Positions 1 to 7,517 of a stretch of DNA of 44,347 bases are shown here, in pieces. Below the pieces are notes generated by a model that ran no database searches, had not been told where the DNA came from, and saw only the letters and a list, made by a program, of their open reading frames with translations. The position numbers and the translations under genes were made by a program. Numbering within the stretch: the first letter of the stretch is position 1; every line of letters begins with the position of its first letter. Source of the DNA: an uncultured Bacilli bacterium (lineage in GTDB: Bacteria > Bacillota_I > Bacilli_A > RF39 > UBA660); the NCBI GenBank assembly GCA_944332725.1, contig CALVKO010000005.1, forward strand, positions 1 to 44,347, in the 5' to 3' direction.

Positions 1-882
1 ATATTCATCTTTTAATTTTTGATTTGAAATATGAGTATATATTTGTGTAGTAGATAATGAACTATGACCTAACATTTCTTTAATACTGACAATATCAGCC
101 CCTCTATCAAGTAAATGTGTAGCAAAAGAGTGCCTTAAAGTATGAGGAGAAAATTCTGTTTTAATATTTTTTTTAATAGCGATTTCTTTTACTAATTTAT
201 AAAAACTTTGACGTGATAATTTTTTACCATGATTATTTAAAAATAAATAATCTGTATTTGCTTTAAGTAATGAGGGACGATATTCTAAAATGTATTTTTT
301 TAAATAATATATTGCATAATCACCAATTGGAATAATTCGTTCTTTACTACCTTTGCCTAAAGTTCTAATTAGATCACTTTCTAAATCAATGTCGTTTAGT
401 TTTAAATTAACTAATTCGCTTACACGAAGACCTGTTGCATACATTAATTCTAACATTGCTTTGTTACGGTAACTATATTTATCAGTCAAATCAACATCTA
501 ATATTTTTTTCACTTCATCTACGGATAAAACTTTAGGTAAACTTTTTCGTAATTTAGGTACTTCTAAATATTCCATTGGATCAGTCACAAACCGATTTGA
601 TAATACTAAAAATTTATAAAATGTTCTTAGAACAGATACATTATGATTAATTGAACTAGTAGATAATTGTTGTTCTCTTAAATATTTAGTATATTCCATT
701 ATATCTTTTCTTTTAATATTGTTAATATTTAAATCTTTTTTACTTATATATTTATAATATTTATATAAATCATTCATATAGGAATTAATTGTCTCATTAT
801 TATATTTTTTATCGATTAATAAATAAGTTTTAAATTCTAAAGCTTTATTATTAAATTCATCTTTATTTGGAATAAAATTCAT
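1..882 (-). CDS. Tyrosine recombinase XerC/XerD family, 3' end outside window
   Basis: Site-specific tyrosine recombinase, probably the chromosome-dimer resolvase or a close paralogue. The reading frame is open from an ATG at 882 (Shine-Dalgarno GGTGAT upstream) to the window edge, giving 294 codons with no stop, so only a few C-terminal residues are missing. The N-terminal SAM-like core-binding domain covers about residues 10-95. The catalytic domain shows ATGLRVSEL (Arg near 148), LGKGSKER (Lys), HTLRHSFATH (His-x-x-Arg near 246), LGHSS, and IYTHIS with the nucleophilic Tyr near 279. All catalytic residues are therefore present. It is divergent from rarA. XerC cannot be separated from XerD by eye, and a phage-type integrase is less likely because the protein is compact and Xer-like throughout. 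Confidence 0.9.
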   Translation of the reverse strand, partial: MNFIPNKDEFNNKALEFKTYLLIDKKYNNETINSYMNDLYKYYKYISKKDLNINNIKRKDIMEYTKYLREQQLSTSSINHNVSVLRTFYKFLVLSNRFVTDPMEYLEVPKLRKSLPKVLSVDEVKKILDVDLTDKYSYRNKAMLELMYATGLRVSELVNLKLNDIDLESDLIRTLGKGSKERIIPIGDYAIYYLKKYILEYRPSLLKANTDYLFLNNHGKKLSRQSFYKLVKEIAIKKNIKTEFSPHTLRHSFATHLLDRGADIVSIKEMLGHSSLSTTQIYTHISNQKLKDEY

Positions 883-956
883 ATTATCACCAATATAATT
901 ATATCACACTCTATTAATTTTTTAATAAATTTGATAAAATAATATTGGTGATTTTT

Positions 957-2168
957 ATGGAACCTTTAGCGCATATTCTAAGGCCAACTAAATTAGATGA
1001 TATAGTTGGTCAAAAACATTTAATTGGTGAAAATAAAATACTAACTAATTTAGTTAAAAACAAAAAGTTATTTTCAATGATTTTATATGGTAAACCTGGT
1101 ATTGGTAAAACTAGTATTGCTACGGCTATTGTAAATGAGTTAGGCTATAAATATATTTTATTAAATGCCGTTATAAACAATAAAAAAGATTTTGATGATG
1201 CTATTAATGAGGCAAAATACAACAATGAATATATTATCATTATGGATGAAATTCATAGATTGAATAAAGATAAACAAGATTTATTATTACCTTATTTAGA
1301 GAATGGATTAATTACTTTAATAGGTATGACTACATCTAATCCATATCATAAAATTAATCCCGCCATTAGAAGTAGATGTCAAATATTTGAATTAAAAGAA
1401 TTAAATGATGAAGATATTAAAGAAGCCTTATTTAAAGGTATTAAATATTTAGAAGATATAAAAATAGACGATGAGTCAATTAATTATATTATTAGATTAT
1501 CTGGTGGGGATTTAAGATTTGCTTATAACTTATTAGAAGTAGCATATTATTCTAGTAGTAATAAAATAGTAAGCGTTGAACATATTAAGAAAATAAATAA
1601 TAAACCGGTATTTTTTCACGATAAAAACGAAGATGGACATTATGATGTCTTATCAGCTTTTCAAAAATCAATTAGAGGTAGTGATGTCAATGCTAGTTTA
1701 CATTATTTAGCACGATTAATCGAAGCAGAAGATTTAGATAGTATTTATCGGCGAATGACTGTAATTGCTTATGAAGATATTGGATTAGCCAATCCTTCGA
1801 TGGGACCTAAAGTAGATGCTTGTATCAATGCTTGTGAACGATTAGGATTACCTGAAGCTAGAATTCCTCTTGCTACAGTTGTAGTTGAGTTAGCATTATC
1901 ACCTAAATCAAATTCAGCTCATATTGCTTTAGACAATGCCTTATTAGATATTAGAAATGGTAATACGGGAAATGTTCCTAATCATATTAAAACAACTTCA
2001 AAAGATTATAAATATCCACACGATTATCCTAATGCTTTTGTTAAACAGCAATATTTGCCTGATAAAATTAAAAATCGTAAATATTATATCCCTAAAACAA
2101 CAAGTAAATATGAGACAACTTTAAAAAACATATATGAAAAGTTAGAAAAATTGCAAAAAAATGATTGA
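957..2168 (+). CDS. rarA: Replication-associated recombination protein A (RarA/MgsA)
   Basis: AAA+ ATPase of the clamp-loader-like RarA/MgsA/WRNIP1 family, acting at stalled replication forks. From the ATG at 957 the protein is 403 aa, the normal family length. Walker A GKPGIGKTS is at residues 45-53 and Walker B IIIMDEIH at 93-100. A sensor-type TTSNPYHKINPAIRSRCQIFE stretch follows, and the C-terminal MgsA tetramerisation domain carries AYEDIGLANPS and HIALDNALLDI. An in-frame TTG twelve bases upstream (945) is possible, but the GGTGAT Shine-Dalgarno lies between the two and favours the ATG. It is followed directly by a terminator hairpin that overlaps its stop codon. Confidence 0.93.
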   Translation: MEPLAHILRPTKLDDIVGQKHLIGENKILTNLVKNKKLFSMILYGKPGIGKTSIATAIVNELGYKYILLNAVINNKKDFDDAINEAKYNNEYIIIMDEIHRLNKDKQDLLLPYLENGLITLIGMTTSNPYHKINPAIRSRCQIFELKELNDEDIKEALFKGIKYLEDIKIDDESINYIIRLSGGDLRFAYNLLEVAYYSSSNKIVSVEHIKKINNKPVFFHDKNEDGHYDVLSAFQKSIRGSDVNASLHYLARLIEAEDLDSIYRRMTVIAYEDIGLANPSMGPKVDACINACERLGLPEARIPLATVVVELALSPKSNSAHIALDNALLDIRNGNTGNVPNHIKTTSKDYKYPHDYPNAFVKQQYLPDKIKNRKYYIPKTTSKYETTLKNIYEKLEKLQKND

Positions 2169-2195
2169 GTTAATTTCAATCATTTTTATTTTTTT
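2158..2195 (+). terminator. rarA terminator, possibly bidirectional
   Basis: Stem ATGATTGA / TCAATCAT (2161-2168 and 2176-2183) with a 7-nt loop, then a T-rich tract. An A-run precedes the stem, so it may also stop the converging deacetylase transcript. It overlaps the rarA stop codon. Confidence 0.8.
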
Positions 2196-2205
2196 AAATT
2201 AGTTA

Positions 2206-3564
2206 TTATTTTTTCATACTAAAATATGAAGTTTCTGTATCTAAAGTAATACCTCTTAGTTTCGCCATCTCTGTAATTGTAACAAAAGCATATCCTTGTT
2301 TTTGTAATTCTTCCATAGCAAGTAATGCACCTTCGACAGAAGATTTATATATATCGTGGACTAATACAATAGCACCATCGTGAGCGTGTTCAATAATTTC
2401 ATTAGCCACTCTATTTTTATCTTTATATTTCCAATCTAAAGGATCAACATTCCATAAAACAATATTCATATTAGCAAGTTCTTTACCATGATAAGTTAAG
2501 TTACCATAAGGTGGTCTTAATAAAGTTGGAGTTTTACCAATTGCTTCTTTTATCGCATCATTGGATTTTTTTAATTCTTCCATTAAAGCAGTATCACTTA
2601 ATAAATTTAAATTACGATGGTTATATGTGTGGCTACCAATATCATTTCCTTCTAAATAGGCTCTTTTAATTGTTTCTTTATTGTTTTCTACCCTACTTCC
2701 TAAAACGAAAAATGTCACTTTCGCATCGTATTTATCTAAATTATCTAATAAATAATTAGTATTAGTTTCACTAGGACCATCATCAAATGTAAATGCTATT
2801 AATTTTTTATCTTGAAATTTACTTAAATCTCTAGTTTCAGGAATAATGTTTATAACTTCTGTTTCTTTACTTATTCCACGATATTCTTCTTTTAGTAAGT
2901 CATTAATTTCTTCATAAGGTATTGTTATTTTTATTTCTCCATCTGCCCAAGAAGCAACTTGATATGGAGGAAATAATATTTCTAGGCCTTCATCTTTAAA
3001 ATTAAAATGTCTATAATTATCGATTGTTGGATCAGTTCCTTTTTTAACCCATAATTCATCAAACTTTTTATCTTCCAATTTTAAAACATAATAATAAGCG
3101 ATGCTAGATAATTTTTTAAATGATTCTTCATCTTTAAAGAAGTATTTTAAATCAACAAATTCTTTTGTTTTATTGTCATAATATAAACTTGTATCATCTC
3201 TAGTATAATGCGCTCCTCCAGTATATGCAAATGTTAACATATAAACATGAGTAATATCTTTATAATCATTTACATTAACACTCAAATTAAAATCATATTT
3301 AGGCTGTTCAATATCTTCTACCTCTTTAACATTATTAAGAAAATTTTCTTTTTGATAATCAATATATTCATTTATTTTATTCATAATTTTCTTATTTTCT
3401 ATATTTGGATAATCTATTTTTAAATCATAAGTGTCTGTACTTTCTAAAATATGATTTTCATCTTTTTTAGTAAGTCCTTTTACAATAAAAACACTACTTA
3501 TTAAAACTACTAAACTTAAACTTAATACTAGCACTTTTCCTTTTCTATTTAATCTTCTTTTCAT
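2206..3564 (-). CDS. Membrane-anchored polysaccharide deacetylase, PdaC-like
   Basis: Predicted peptidoglycan or polysaccharide N-deacetylase of carbohydrate esterase family 4. An N-terminal membrane anchor (about residues 9-30, preceded by KRRLNRKGK) leads into an extracellular DUF4163/DUF3298-like domain (about 45-235, with TGGAHYTRDD and YQVASWADGEI). A C-terminal NodB homology domain follows. It shows the metal-site motifs TFDDGPS (near 258) and SHTYNHRN (near 310), then RPPYGN (near 351) and IVLVHD near the end. The same domain order is found in B. subtilis PdaC, which deacetylates peptidoglycan MurNAc. The substrate here is inferred. Start ATG at 3564 has an AGGAGGT-type Shine-Dalgarno. 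It converges on rarA. Confidence 0.88.
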   Translation of the reverse strand: MKRRLNRKGKVLVLSLSLVVLISSVFIVKGLTKKDENHILESTDTYDLKIDYPNIENKKIMNKINEYIDYQKENFLNNVKEVEDIEQPKYDFNLSVNVNDYKDITHVYMLTFAYTGGAHYTRDDTSLYYDNKTKEFVDLKYFFKDEESFKKLSSIAYYYVLKLEDKKFDELWVKKGTDPTIDNYRHFNFKDEGLEILFPPYQVASWADGEIKITIPYEEINDLLKEEYRGISKETEVINIIPETRDLSKFQDKKLIAFTFDDGPSETNTNYLLDNLDKYDAKVTFFVLGSRVENNKETIKRAYLEGNDIGSHTYNHRNLNLLSDTALMEELKKSNDAIKEAIGKTPTLLRPPYGNLTYHGKELANMNIVLWNVDPLDWKYKDKNRVANEIIEHAHDGAIVLVHDIYKSSVEGALLAMEELQKQGYAFVTITEMAKLRGITLDTETSYFSMKK

Positions 3565-3618
3565 ACATACCTCCTACTAATATTATGTTTTTAAACAACA
3601 TTACTTTCTAGTATATCA

Positions 3619-3680
3619 AAAAAAATAATATAAGCAATATTCTTATATTATTTATATATTATTTTACAGTTAATTTGACA
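3619..3680. repeat. Flanking direct repeat, copy A (with terminator hairpin)
   Basis: 62-bp sequence repeated at 10786-10847 in the same orientation, with three mismatches (59/62 identical). It contains an 11-bp inverted repeat (AATAATATAAG at 3624-3634, CTTATATTATT at 3642-3652) with a 7-nt loop. On the minus strand this is followed by eight T residues, so it acts as an intrinsic terminator for leftward transcripts such as the CRISPR array. The identity runs beyond the hairpin through AGTTAATTTGACA. The two copies bracket the complete CRISPR-Cas locus. Confidence 0.9.
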
Positions 3681-3691
3681 AAATAAATTAT

Positions 3692-3901
3692 TTAAAAATT
3701 ATCTAATGGAGGATGTCCATTTATCATAAGTACATTTTGTATAATATTTTCATCAACTTTAAATATTTCACATACACGTTTTTTAACTTCATCATCTTTT
3801 AATAATTGATTATAAAAATTATTTCTAAATTGTTTTATTATTTAAGATTCGATTTCTATTAAATCATCTATAGTATTTGCGTTCATTATTATTTCTTTCA
3901 T
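3692..3901 (-). pseudogene. Small ORF interrupted by an in-frame TAA
   Basis: Between the distal end of the CRISPR array and direct repeat A. From an ATG at 3901 with an AGGAG Shine-Dalgarno, a single frame reads through 69 sense-like codons to a TAA at 3692. Codon 20 (3842-3844) is itself TAA. The predicted pieces are MKEIIMNANTIDDLIEIES and IIKQFRNNFYNQLLKDD..., ending in INGHPPLDNF. The family is not recognised. It may be a decayed accessory gene, or a sequencing error at one base. The array transcript would run straight into it. Apart from this ORF and repeat A, nothing else is seen between the deacetylase gene and the array. Confidence 0.5.
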
Positions 3902-3936
3902 TTAATTTTCTCCTACTTTTATATACAATATGTTTA

Positions 3937-5225
3937 GTTTTATATTATTCAAATTTTACAGTATCCTAAAACACTCCGGCAGTGCCGTATCCAAGAGCGT
4001 CAGTTTTATATTATTCAAATTTTACAGTATCCTAAAACTTCATATCTAGTATATTTCTTACCTTCGTAGTTTTATATTATTCAAATTTTACAGTATCCTA
4101 AAACATTGGTATAGTAGCATTAATTAAATCGCATGTTTTATATTATTCAAATTTTACAGTATCCTAAAACCAAAAATCATGCCATTTACAATGCAAATAA
4201 GTTTTATATTATTCAAATTTTACAGTATCCTAAAACAAATTTAATGGACGAACTATTGAATTAGATGTTTTATATTATTCAAATTTTACAGTATCCTAAA
4301 ACCAAAAACGCAATAAAAAAAAGTCAACTGAAGTTTTATATTATTCAAATTTTACAGTATCCTAAAACACTTGAACCTCCGTTTCCTCTGTTGTCATTGT
4401 TTTATATTATTCAAATTTTACAGTATCCTAAAACAGTACTTCTTTTACTTTTAACAACATAAAAGTTTTATATTATTCAAATTTTACAGTATCCTAAAAC
4501 TATACTAGATGAATATGTAGTTAATAAAAGTTTTATATTATTCAAATTTTACAGTATCCTAAAACTGTTATATGGGCTAGTAATTAAAAGGAGAAGTTTT
4601 ATATTATTCAAATTTTACAGTATCCTAAAACATCTCAAGAAGAAATACAATTACTTGAACAGTTTTATATTATTCAAATTTTACAGTATCCTAAAACCTT
4701 CTAATTCTACTCCGTTTATCTTCATAAGTTTTATATTATTCAAATTTTACAGTATCCTAAAACAAGTCTGCTTTCATAACCATTAGTCATTATGTTTTAT
4801 ATTATTCAAATTTTACAGTATCCTAAAACAACAAAGAAGGAGTACAAACTGCCCAACAAGTTTTATATTATTCAAATTTTACAGTATCCTAAAACCATAT
4901 ATTTATTCAGGGGAAACAATATAGCGTTTTATATTATTCAAATTTTACAGTATCCTAAAACAATACATTGATTACAATACATTAATACATAGTTTTATAT
5001 TATTCAAATTTTACAGTATCCTAAAACGAAAGTTCTTATTACGCAAGATTACAAGAGGTTTTATATTATTCAAATTTTACAGTATCCTAAAACGTAACTG
5101 GGCATTCGTAGCATACCCAGAAAGTTTTATATTATTCAAATTTTACAGTATCCTAAAACTTTATTTAGAAAGGGTGAAAAAATGGCTTTGTTTTATATTA
5201 TTCAAATTTTACAGTATCCTAAAAC
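3937..5225 (-). CRISPR. Type II CRISPR array, 20 repeats and 19 spacers
   Basis: Twenty identical 36-bp repeats. On the plus strand each begins GTTTTATATTATTC and ends CAGTATCCTAAAAC. All spacers are 30 nt except one of 29 nt (4501-4529). Transcription is assigned to the minus strand for three reasons: the tracrRNA is on that strand and its anti-repeat is complementary only to the minus-strand repeat; a strong minus-strand promoter ends 3-4 nt before the first repeat (5225); and direct repeat A supplies a leftward terminator beyond the last repeat. In the crRNA sense the repeat starts GTTTTAGGATACTG. The newest spacer should be 5160-5189, next to the csn2-like gene. Even the distal repeat (3937-3972) is undecayed, which suggests an active array. 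No spacer was seen to match elsewhere in the window by eye. Confidence 0.98.
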
Positions 5226-5235
5226 CTATAAATTA

Positions 5236-5264
5236 ATTATATCATTATAATTATAGATTGGCAA
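5236..5264 (-). promoter_or_regulatory. CRISPR array promoter embedded in the csn2-like gene end
   Basis: Minus-strand -35 TTGCCA (5259-5264), 17-bp spacer, and -10 TATAAT (5236-5241) within TGATATAAT, an extended -10. The expected start is about 5229, only 3-4 nt before the first repeat. The -35 lies in the last codons of the csn2-like gene and the stop codon is in the spacer. There is almost no classical leader. Confidence 0.75.
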
Positions 5265-6126
5265 TAAAAGATTTAATAATATCGTTAATTTCGTTAGGGT
5301 AAAATATCGTTTGATTTAATTTGTACATCTTTTTCAATAAAAATGCTATTATTAATAATGTTTCATTAGTAATTTTAATTTTAGATAAAGAAATACAATT
5401 TGTGAAATAAAATTTTAGCCAATGTAAAATAGATTCCTTTTTAAAATTAATTGGCCAATTTTTTTCTAAATAATCCAAAATGATTTCGAAATCAAGATTT
5501 TTATAAAAATTATTTGTTATAAAAATGTTATTATTATTCATTTCAATATTTTTGTTAATATCAAAAAATATAACATTTTTAAATTTATTATTGATTAAAA
5601 AATTATTTGAATTAAAAAATATTATTATTGTTTTGTTTAAATTATTATTAATAATGTATTCTAACATATAACTTATTTTTTCTATTGGATTATCTATAAT
5701 TGGTATTATTTCTAAACAATTTGAAAAAATTTTTAATATATTTTCAGAAGAATTAATATTCATATTAATATTACATTTTTTCAAATAATTTGAAAAATAT
5801 GTTTTCAAATATTCACTTAAATCAGCTATATCAGTAATATTATCTAATAAATACAAATTTAAATAATCGAATAACAACGAATTTTTTTTATATTTTATAC
5901 TTTCCAAAATTGTTTGTATATCCATAAGATTATATAATATATAATCTTTGTTATTAATAATTTTGTCACCGATTTTAACATTTAAATCTTTATTTTTTTC
6001 GTTTATACATTCATCAAAAAATCTATAAAAATTTAATATATCTATGTAATTTTCATAAATTAAATTATTGTATGAAGTTATTAATATATTTTCATTATTT
6101 AATACAAGTTCTTTAATTAACATCAC
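5251..6126 (-). CDS. Csn2-like type II-A adaptation protein (divergent)
   Basis: Position, size and layout fit Csn2, the ring-forming DNA-end-binding protein that works with Cas1-Cas2 in type II-A spacer acquisition. The 291-aa product is Asn/Ile-rich. It shows NNLIYENYIDILNFYRFF, a helical middle part, and KTIIIFFNSNNFLINNKFKNV followed by IFITNNFYKNLD, which resembles the hydrophobic strands and acidic tail of Csn2. About 80 extra residues follow (from FEIILDYLEKNWP), so it is longer than S. pyogenes Csn2 (about 220 aa) and nearer the longer Csn2 variants. No enzymatic motif is visible. It overlaps the end of cas2. Start is GTG 6126 or ATG 6123; AGGAG lies very close upstream, so the exact start is uncertain. 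Family assignment rests mainly on context. Confidence 0.7.
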   Translation of the reverse strand: MMLIKELVLNNENILITSYNNLIYENYIDILNFYRFFDECINEKNKDLNVKIGDKIINNKDYILYNLMDIQTILESIKYKKNSLLFDYLNLYLLDNITDIADLSEYLKTYFSNYLKKCNINMNINSSENILKIFSNCLEIIPIIDNPIEKISYMLEYIINNNLNKTIIIFFNSNNFLINNKFKNVIFFDINKNIEMNNNNIFITNNFYKNLDFEIILDYLEKNWPINFKKESILHWLKFYFTNCISLSKIKITNETLLIIAFLLKKMYKLNQTIFYPNEINDIIKSFIANL

Positions 6127-6454
6127 TCCTAAACACTACCAATTCATTATTACCAACTATAGTTTCATATTTATTTTTTTCTCCTCTTAAATATATTAAT
6201 TCAGAAAATTGTTTTTCAGTTATTTTAAACAATATAATATTACCAATATCAGGAATTATATTTTTTAATTTATTATGAATTTGATTAAAATTACTATCAT
6301 TTTGAACAATTTTGACATAAACAGAGTATTGAAGCATATAGAATCCTAATTTTTTTATATCATTATGAAATTTATTATAAATTTTTTGCTCTATCTTTTC
6401 ATTAGTAGGAATGTCATAAATTAAAATTATTCTCATTTGTCGATATAAATTCAT
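6113..6454 (-). CDS. cas2: CRISPR-associated protein Cas2 (type II-A-like)
   Basis: Small ferredoxin-fold dimer that forms the Cas1-Cas2 integrase with Cas1. The 113-aa product contains MRIILIYDIPTNEK (Asp of the beta-1 strand), GFYMLQYSVYVKI, and ITEKQFSELIYLRGEKN. The last resembles the corresponding segment of streptococcal type II-A Cas2. The ATG at 6454 overlaps the cas1 stop as ATGA, which suggests translational coupling. An internal ATG seven codons later (MRIIL) matches the usual Cas2 N-terminus and is an alternative. It overlaps the csn2-like gene by 14 bp. Confidence 0.93.
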   Translation of the reverse strand: MNLYRQMRIILIYDIPTNEKIEQKIYNKFHNDIKKLGFYMLQYSVYVKIVQNDSNFNQIHNKLKNIIPDIGNIILFKITEKQFSELIYLRGEKNKYETIVGNNELVVFRSDVN

Positions 6455-7329
6455 TTTAATTCAGGAAATTTCAATTTACTTATATCCCCTACTAATAAAT
6501 AATTAAAAATTGATTGTAAATATATAATTATACTATTATGGATTTTGTATTCTTTTCCATCTATTTTAACTATTTCATTTAAAATATTTACTAATTTTTC
6601 TTTGAAATCTGATGAAAAATATTTACAATCTAATAATAAATTGTATACATAATAATCAATTATTGGTCTATATACTTCTATTAAATCGTCTGATAAATTA
6701 AATTGATTGTATTCACTACAATGATTTATTCCCATAGCTGTAATATACCCTAAACTAACTATTTCTTGACTTATCTTTGATCTTATAATTTGATAGCTAT
6801 AATTTAAAGAATAATTAATTATATCTTCATTAAATCTTTTAAAATCACTACCAAATAATTCTTTAAAGTAAATTCTACTAGTTAATCCTTCTCTATTTGT
6901 TATATCATTTAATTTCACATCATTGAAAAAATTAATTAGCATTTCAATTTTATCTTTTTTATTATGATTTATTAAAGTATAAATTTGATTTTTAATTTTT
7001 TGTTTAACAATTATTGTCCACAAATTTACTTTATACTCATTTTTCCAATTTATTTGATTTTTAATGTTCTTAGAAGATCTAGAATGATTATAGAGTGTTT
7101 CTAAGCAACCAATAGGCATATGGGAATTATTTGTAATTACTACATTTATACCTCTTTCACATAATGAAGATAATAATTTTAAAGTTATATTGCACCTTAA
7201 ATCATCAATTATAATTGTATTTATTTCATCTAAATTTATCCAATATTTTTCTTCACAATGAATAACGATATTATTTAAATCTAAATATAATTTTGCCGGT
7301 TTATCTATTAATATAGTTCTAAAAGACAT
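6451..7329 (-). CDS. cas1: CRISPR-associated integrase Cas1 (type II)
   Basis: Metal-dependent integrase that inserts new spacers with Cas2. The start MSFRTILIDKPAKLYLDLNN closely parallels the type II-A Cas1 N-terminus (MSWRT...), so I use the ATG at 7329 (292 aa) rather than an in-frame GTG at 7347. Expected active-site segments are present: RIYFKELFG (Glu near 156), MGINHCSEYNQFNL (His near 202), and DDLIEVYRPIID (acidic residues near 215-220). No Shine-Dalgarno precedes the ATG. The bases immediately upstream are the U-tract of the tracrRNA terminator, so cas1 should be expressed only from transcripts that read through it. It overlaps cas2. Confidence 0.93.
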   Translation of the reverse strand: MSFRTILIDKPAKLYLDLNNIVIHCEEKYWINLDEINTIIIDDLRCNITLKLLSSLCERGINVVITNNSHMPIGCLETLYNHSRSSKNIKNQINWKNEYKVNLWTIIVKQKIKNQIYTLINHNKKDKIEMLINFFNDVKLNDITNREGLTSRIYFKELFGSDFKRFNEDIINYSLNYSYQIIRSKISQEIVSLGYITAMGINHCSEYNQFNLSDDLIEVYRPIIDYYVYNLLLDCKYFSSDFKEKLVNILNEIVKIDGKEYKIHNSIIIYLQSIFNYLLVGDISKLKFPELK

Positions 7330-7334
7330 ATAAA

Positions 7335-7482
7335 CAAAAAAGACCACGAATATATCGCAGTCTCGGGTTCCTCATAAAGAGTAATAATAGGAAACCCTGT
7401 AAAAATTGAGTAATATAAAACTTTAAATAAGATATAGGTTTTCTTATTTAGATACTGTAAAATTTAAGTAATATAAAACTCA
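7335..7482 (-). ncRNA. tracrRNA with two tandem anti-repeats
   Basis: Lies between cas9 and cas1 on the minus strand, about 148 nt. The first anti-repeat (7451-7479) pairs with the minus-strand CRISPR repeat over 29 nt with one mismatch and one G-U, then continues UAAA after a one-base gap. A hairpin follows (AAATAAGA / TCTTATTT). A second anti-repeat-like copy (7397-7421) begins with the same GTTTTATATTACT and diverges after ACAG. The next hairpin is GGGTTTCCT / AGGAACCC with one bulged T. The RNA ends with a terminator stem (AGACTGCGA / TTCGTGGTCT, with G-U pairs, 7341-7363) and a run of six T. A promoter precedes the first anti-repeat. Ends are predicted from promoter and terminator. Confidence 0.88.
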
Positions 7483-7488
7483 ATTATA

Positions 7489-7517
7489 ATATTACAGCAA
7501 TTTTTTTATTTTGTCAA
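7489..7517 (-). promoter_or_regulatory. tracrRNA promoter overlapping the cas9 stop codon
   Basis: Consensus -35 TTGACA (7512-7517) whose TGA is the cas9 stop codon, a 17-bp spacer, and -10 TAATAT (7489-7494) preceded by TG. Expected start near 7482, three bases before the first anti-repeat. Confidence 0.65.

Noticed and set aside
3692-3901. Readthrough or recoding of TAA in the small ORF beside the array
   Set aside because: No other gene in the window uses TAA as sense; simple decay or sequence error is more likely.
4265-4462. 65-codon ORF on the plus strand inside the CRISPR array
   Set aside because: Its repeated FYIIQILQYPKT peptide is just the translated CRISPR repeat; it has no Shine-Dalgarno and is not a gene.
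3937-5225. Plus-strand transcription of the CRISPR array
   Set aside because: The tracrRNA terminator and promoter are on the minus strand and its anti-repeats are complementary only to minus-strand repeats; the array promoter at 5236-5264 also points leftward.
5190-5225. Promoters inside every repeat, as in Neisseria type II-C arrays
   Set aside because: The minus-strand repeat end has TAATAT and TATAAAA-like motifs, but no proper -35 or correctly spaced TG. In such AT-rich DNA this is weak, and a good external promoter exists.
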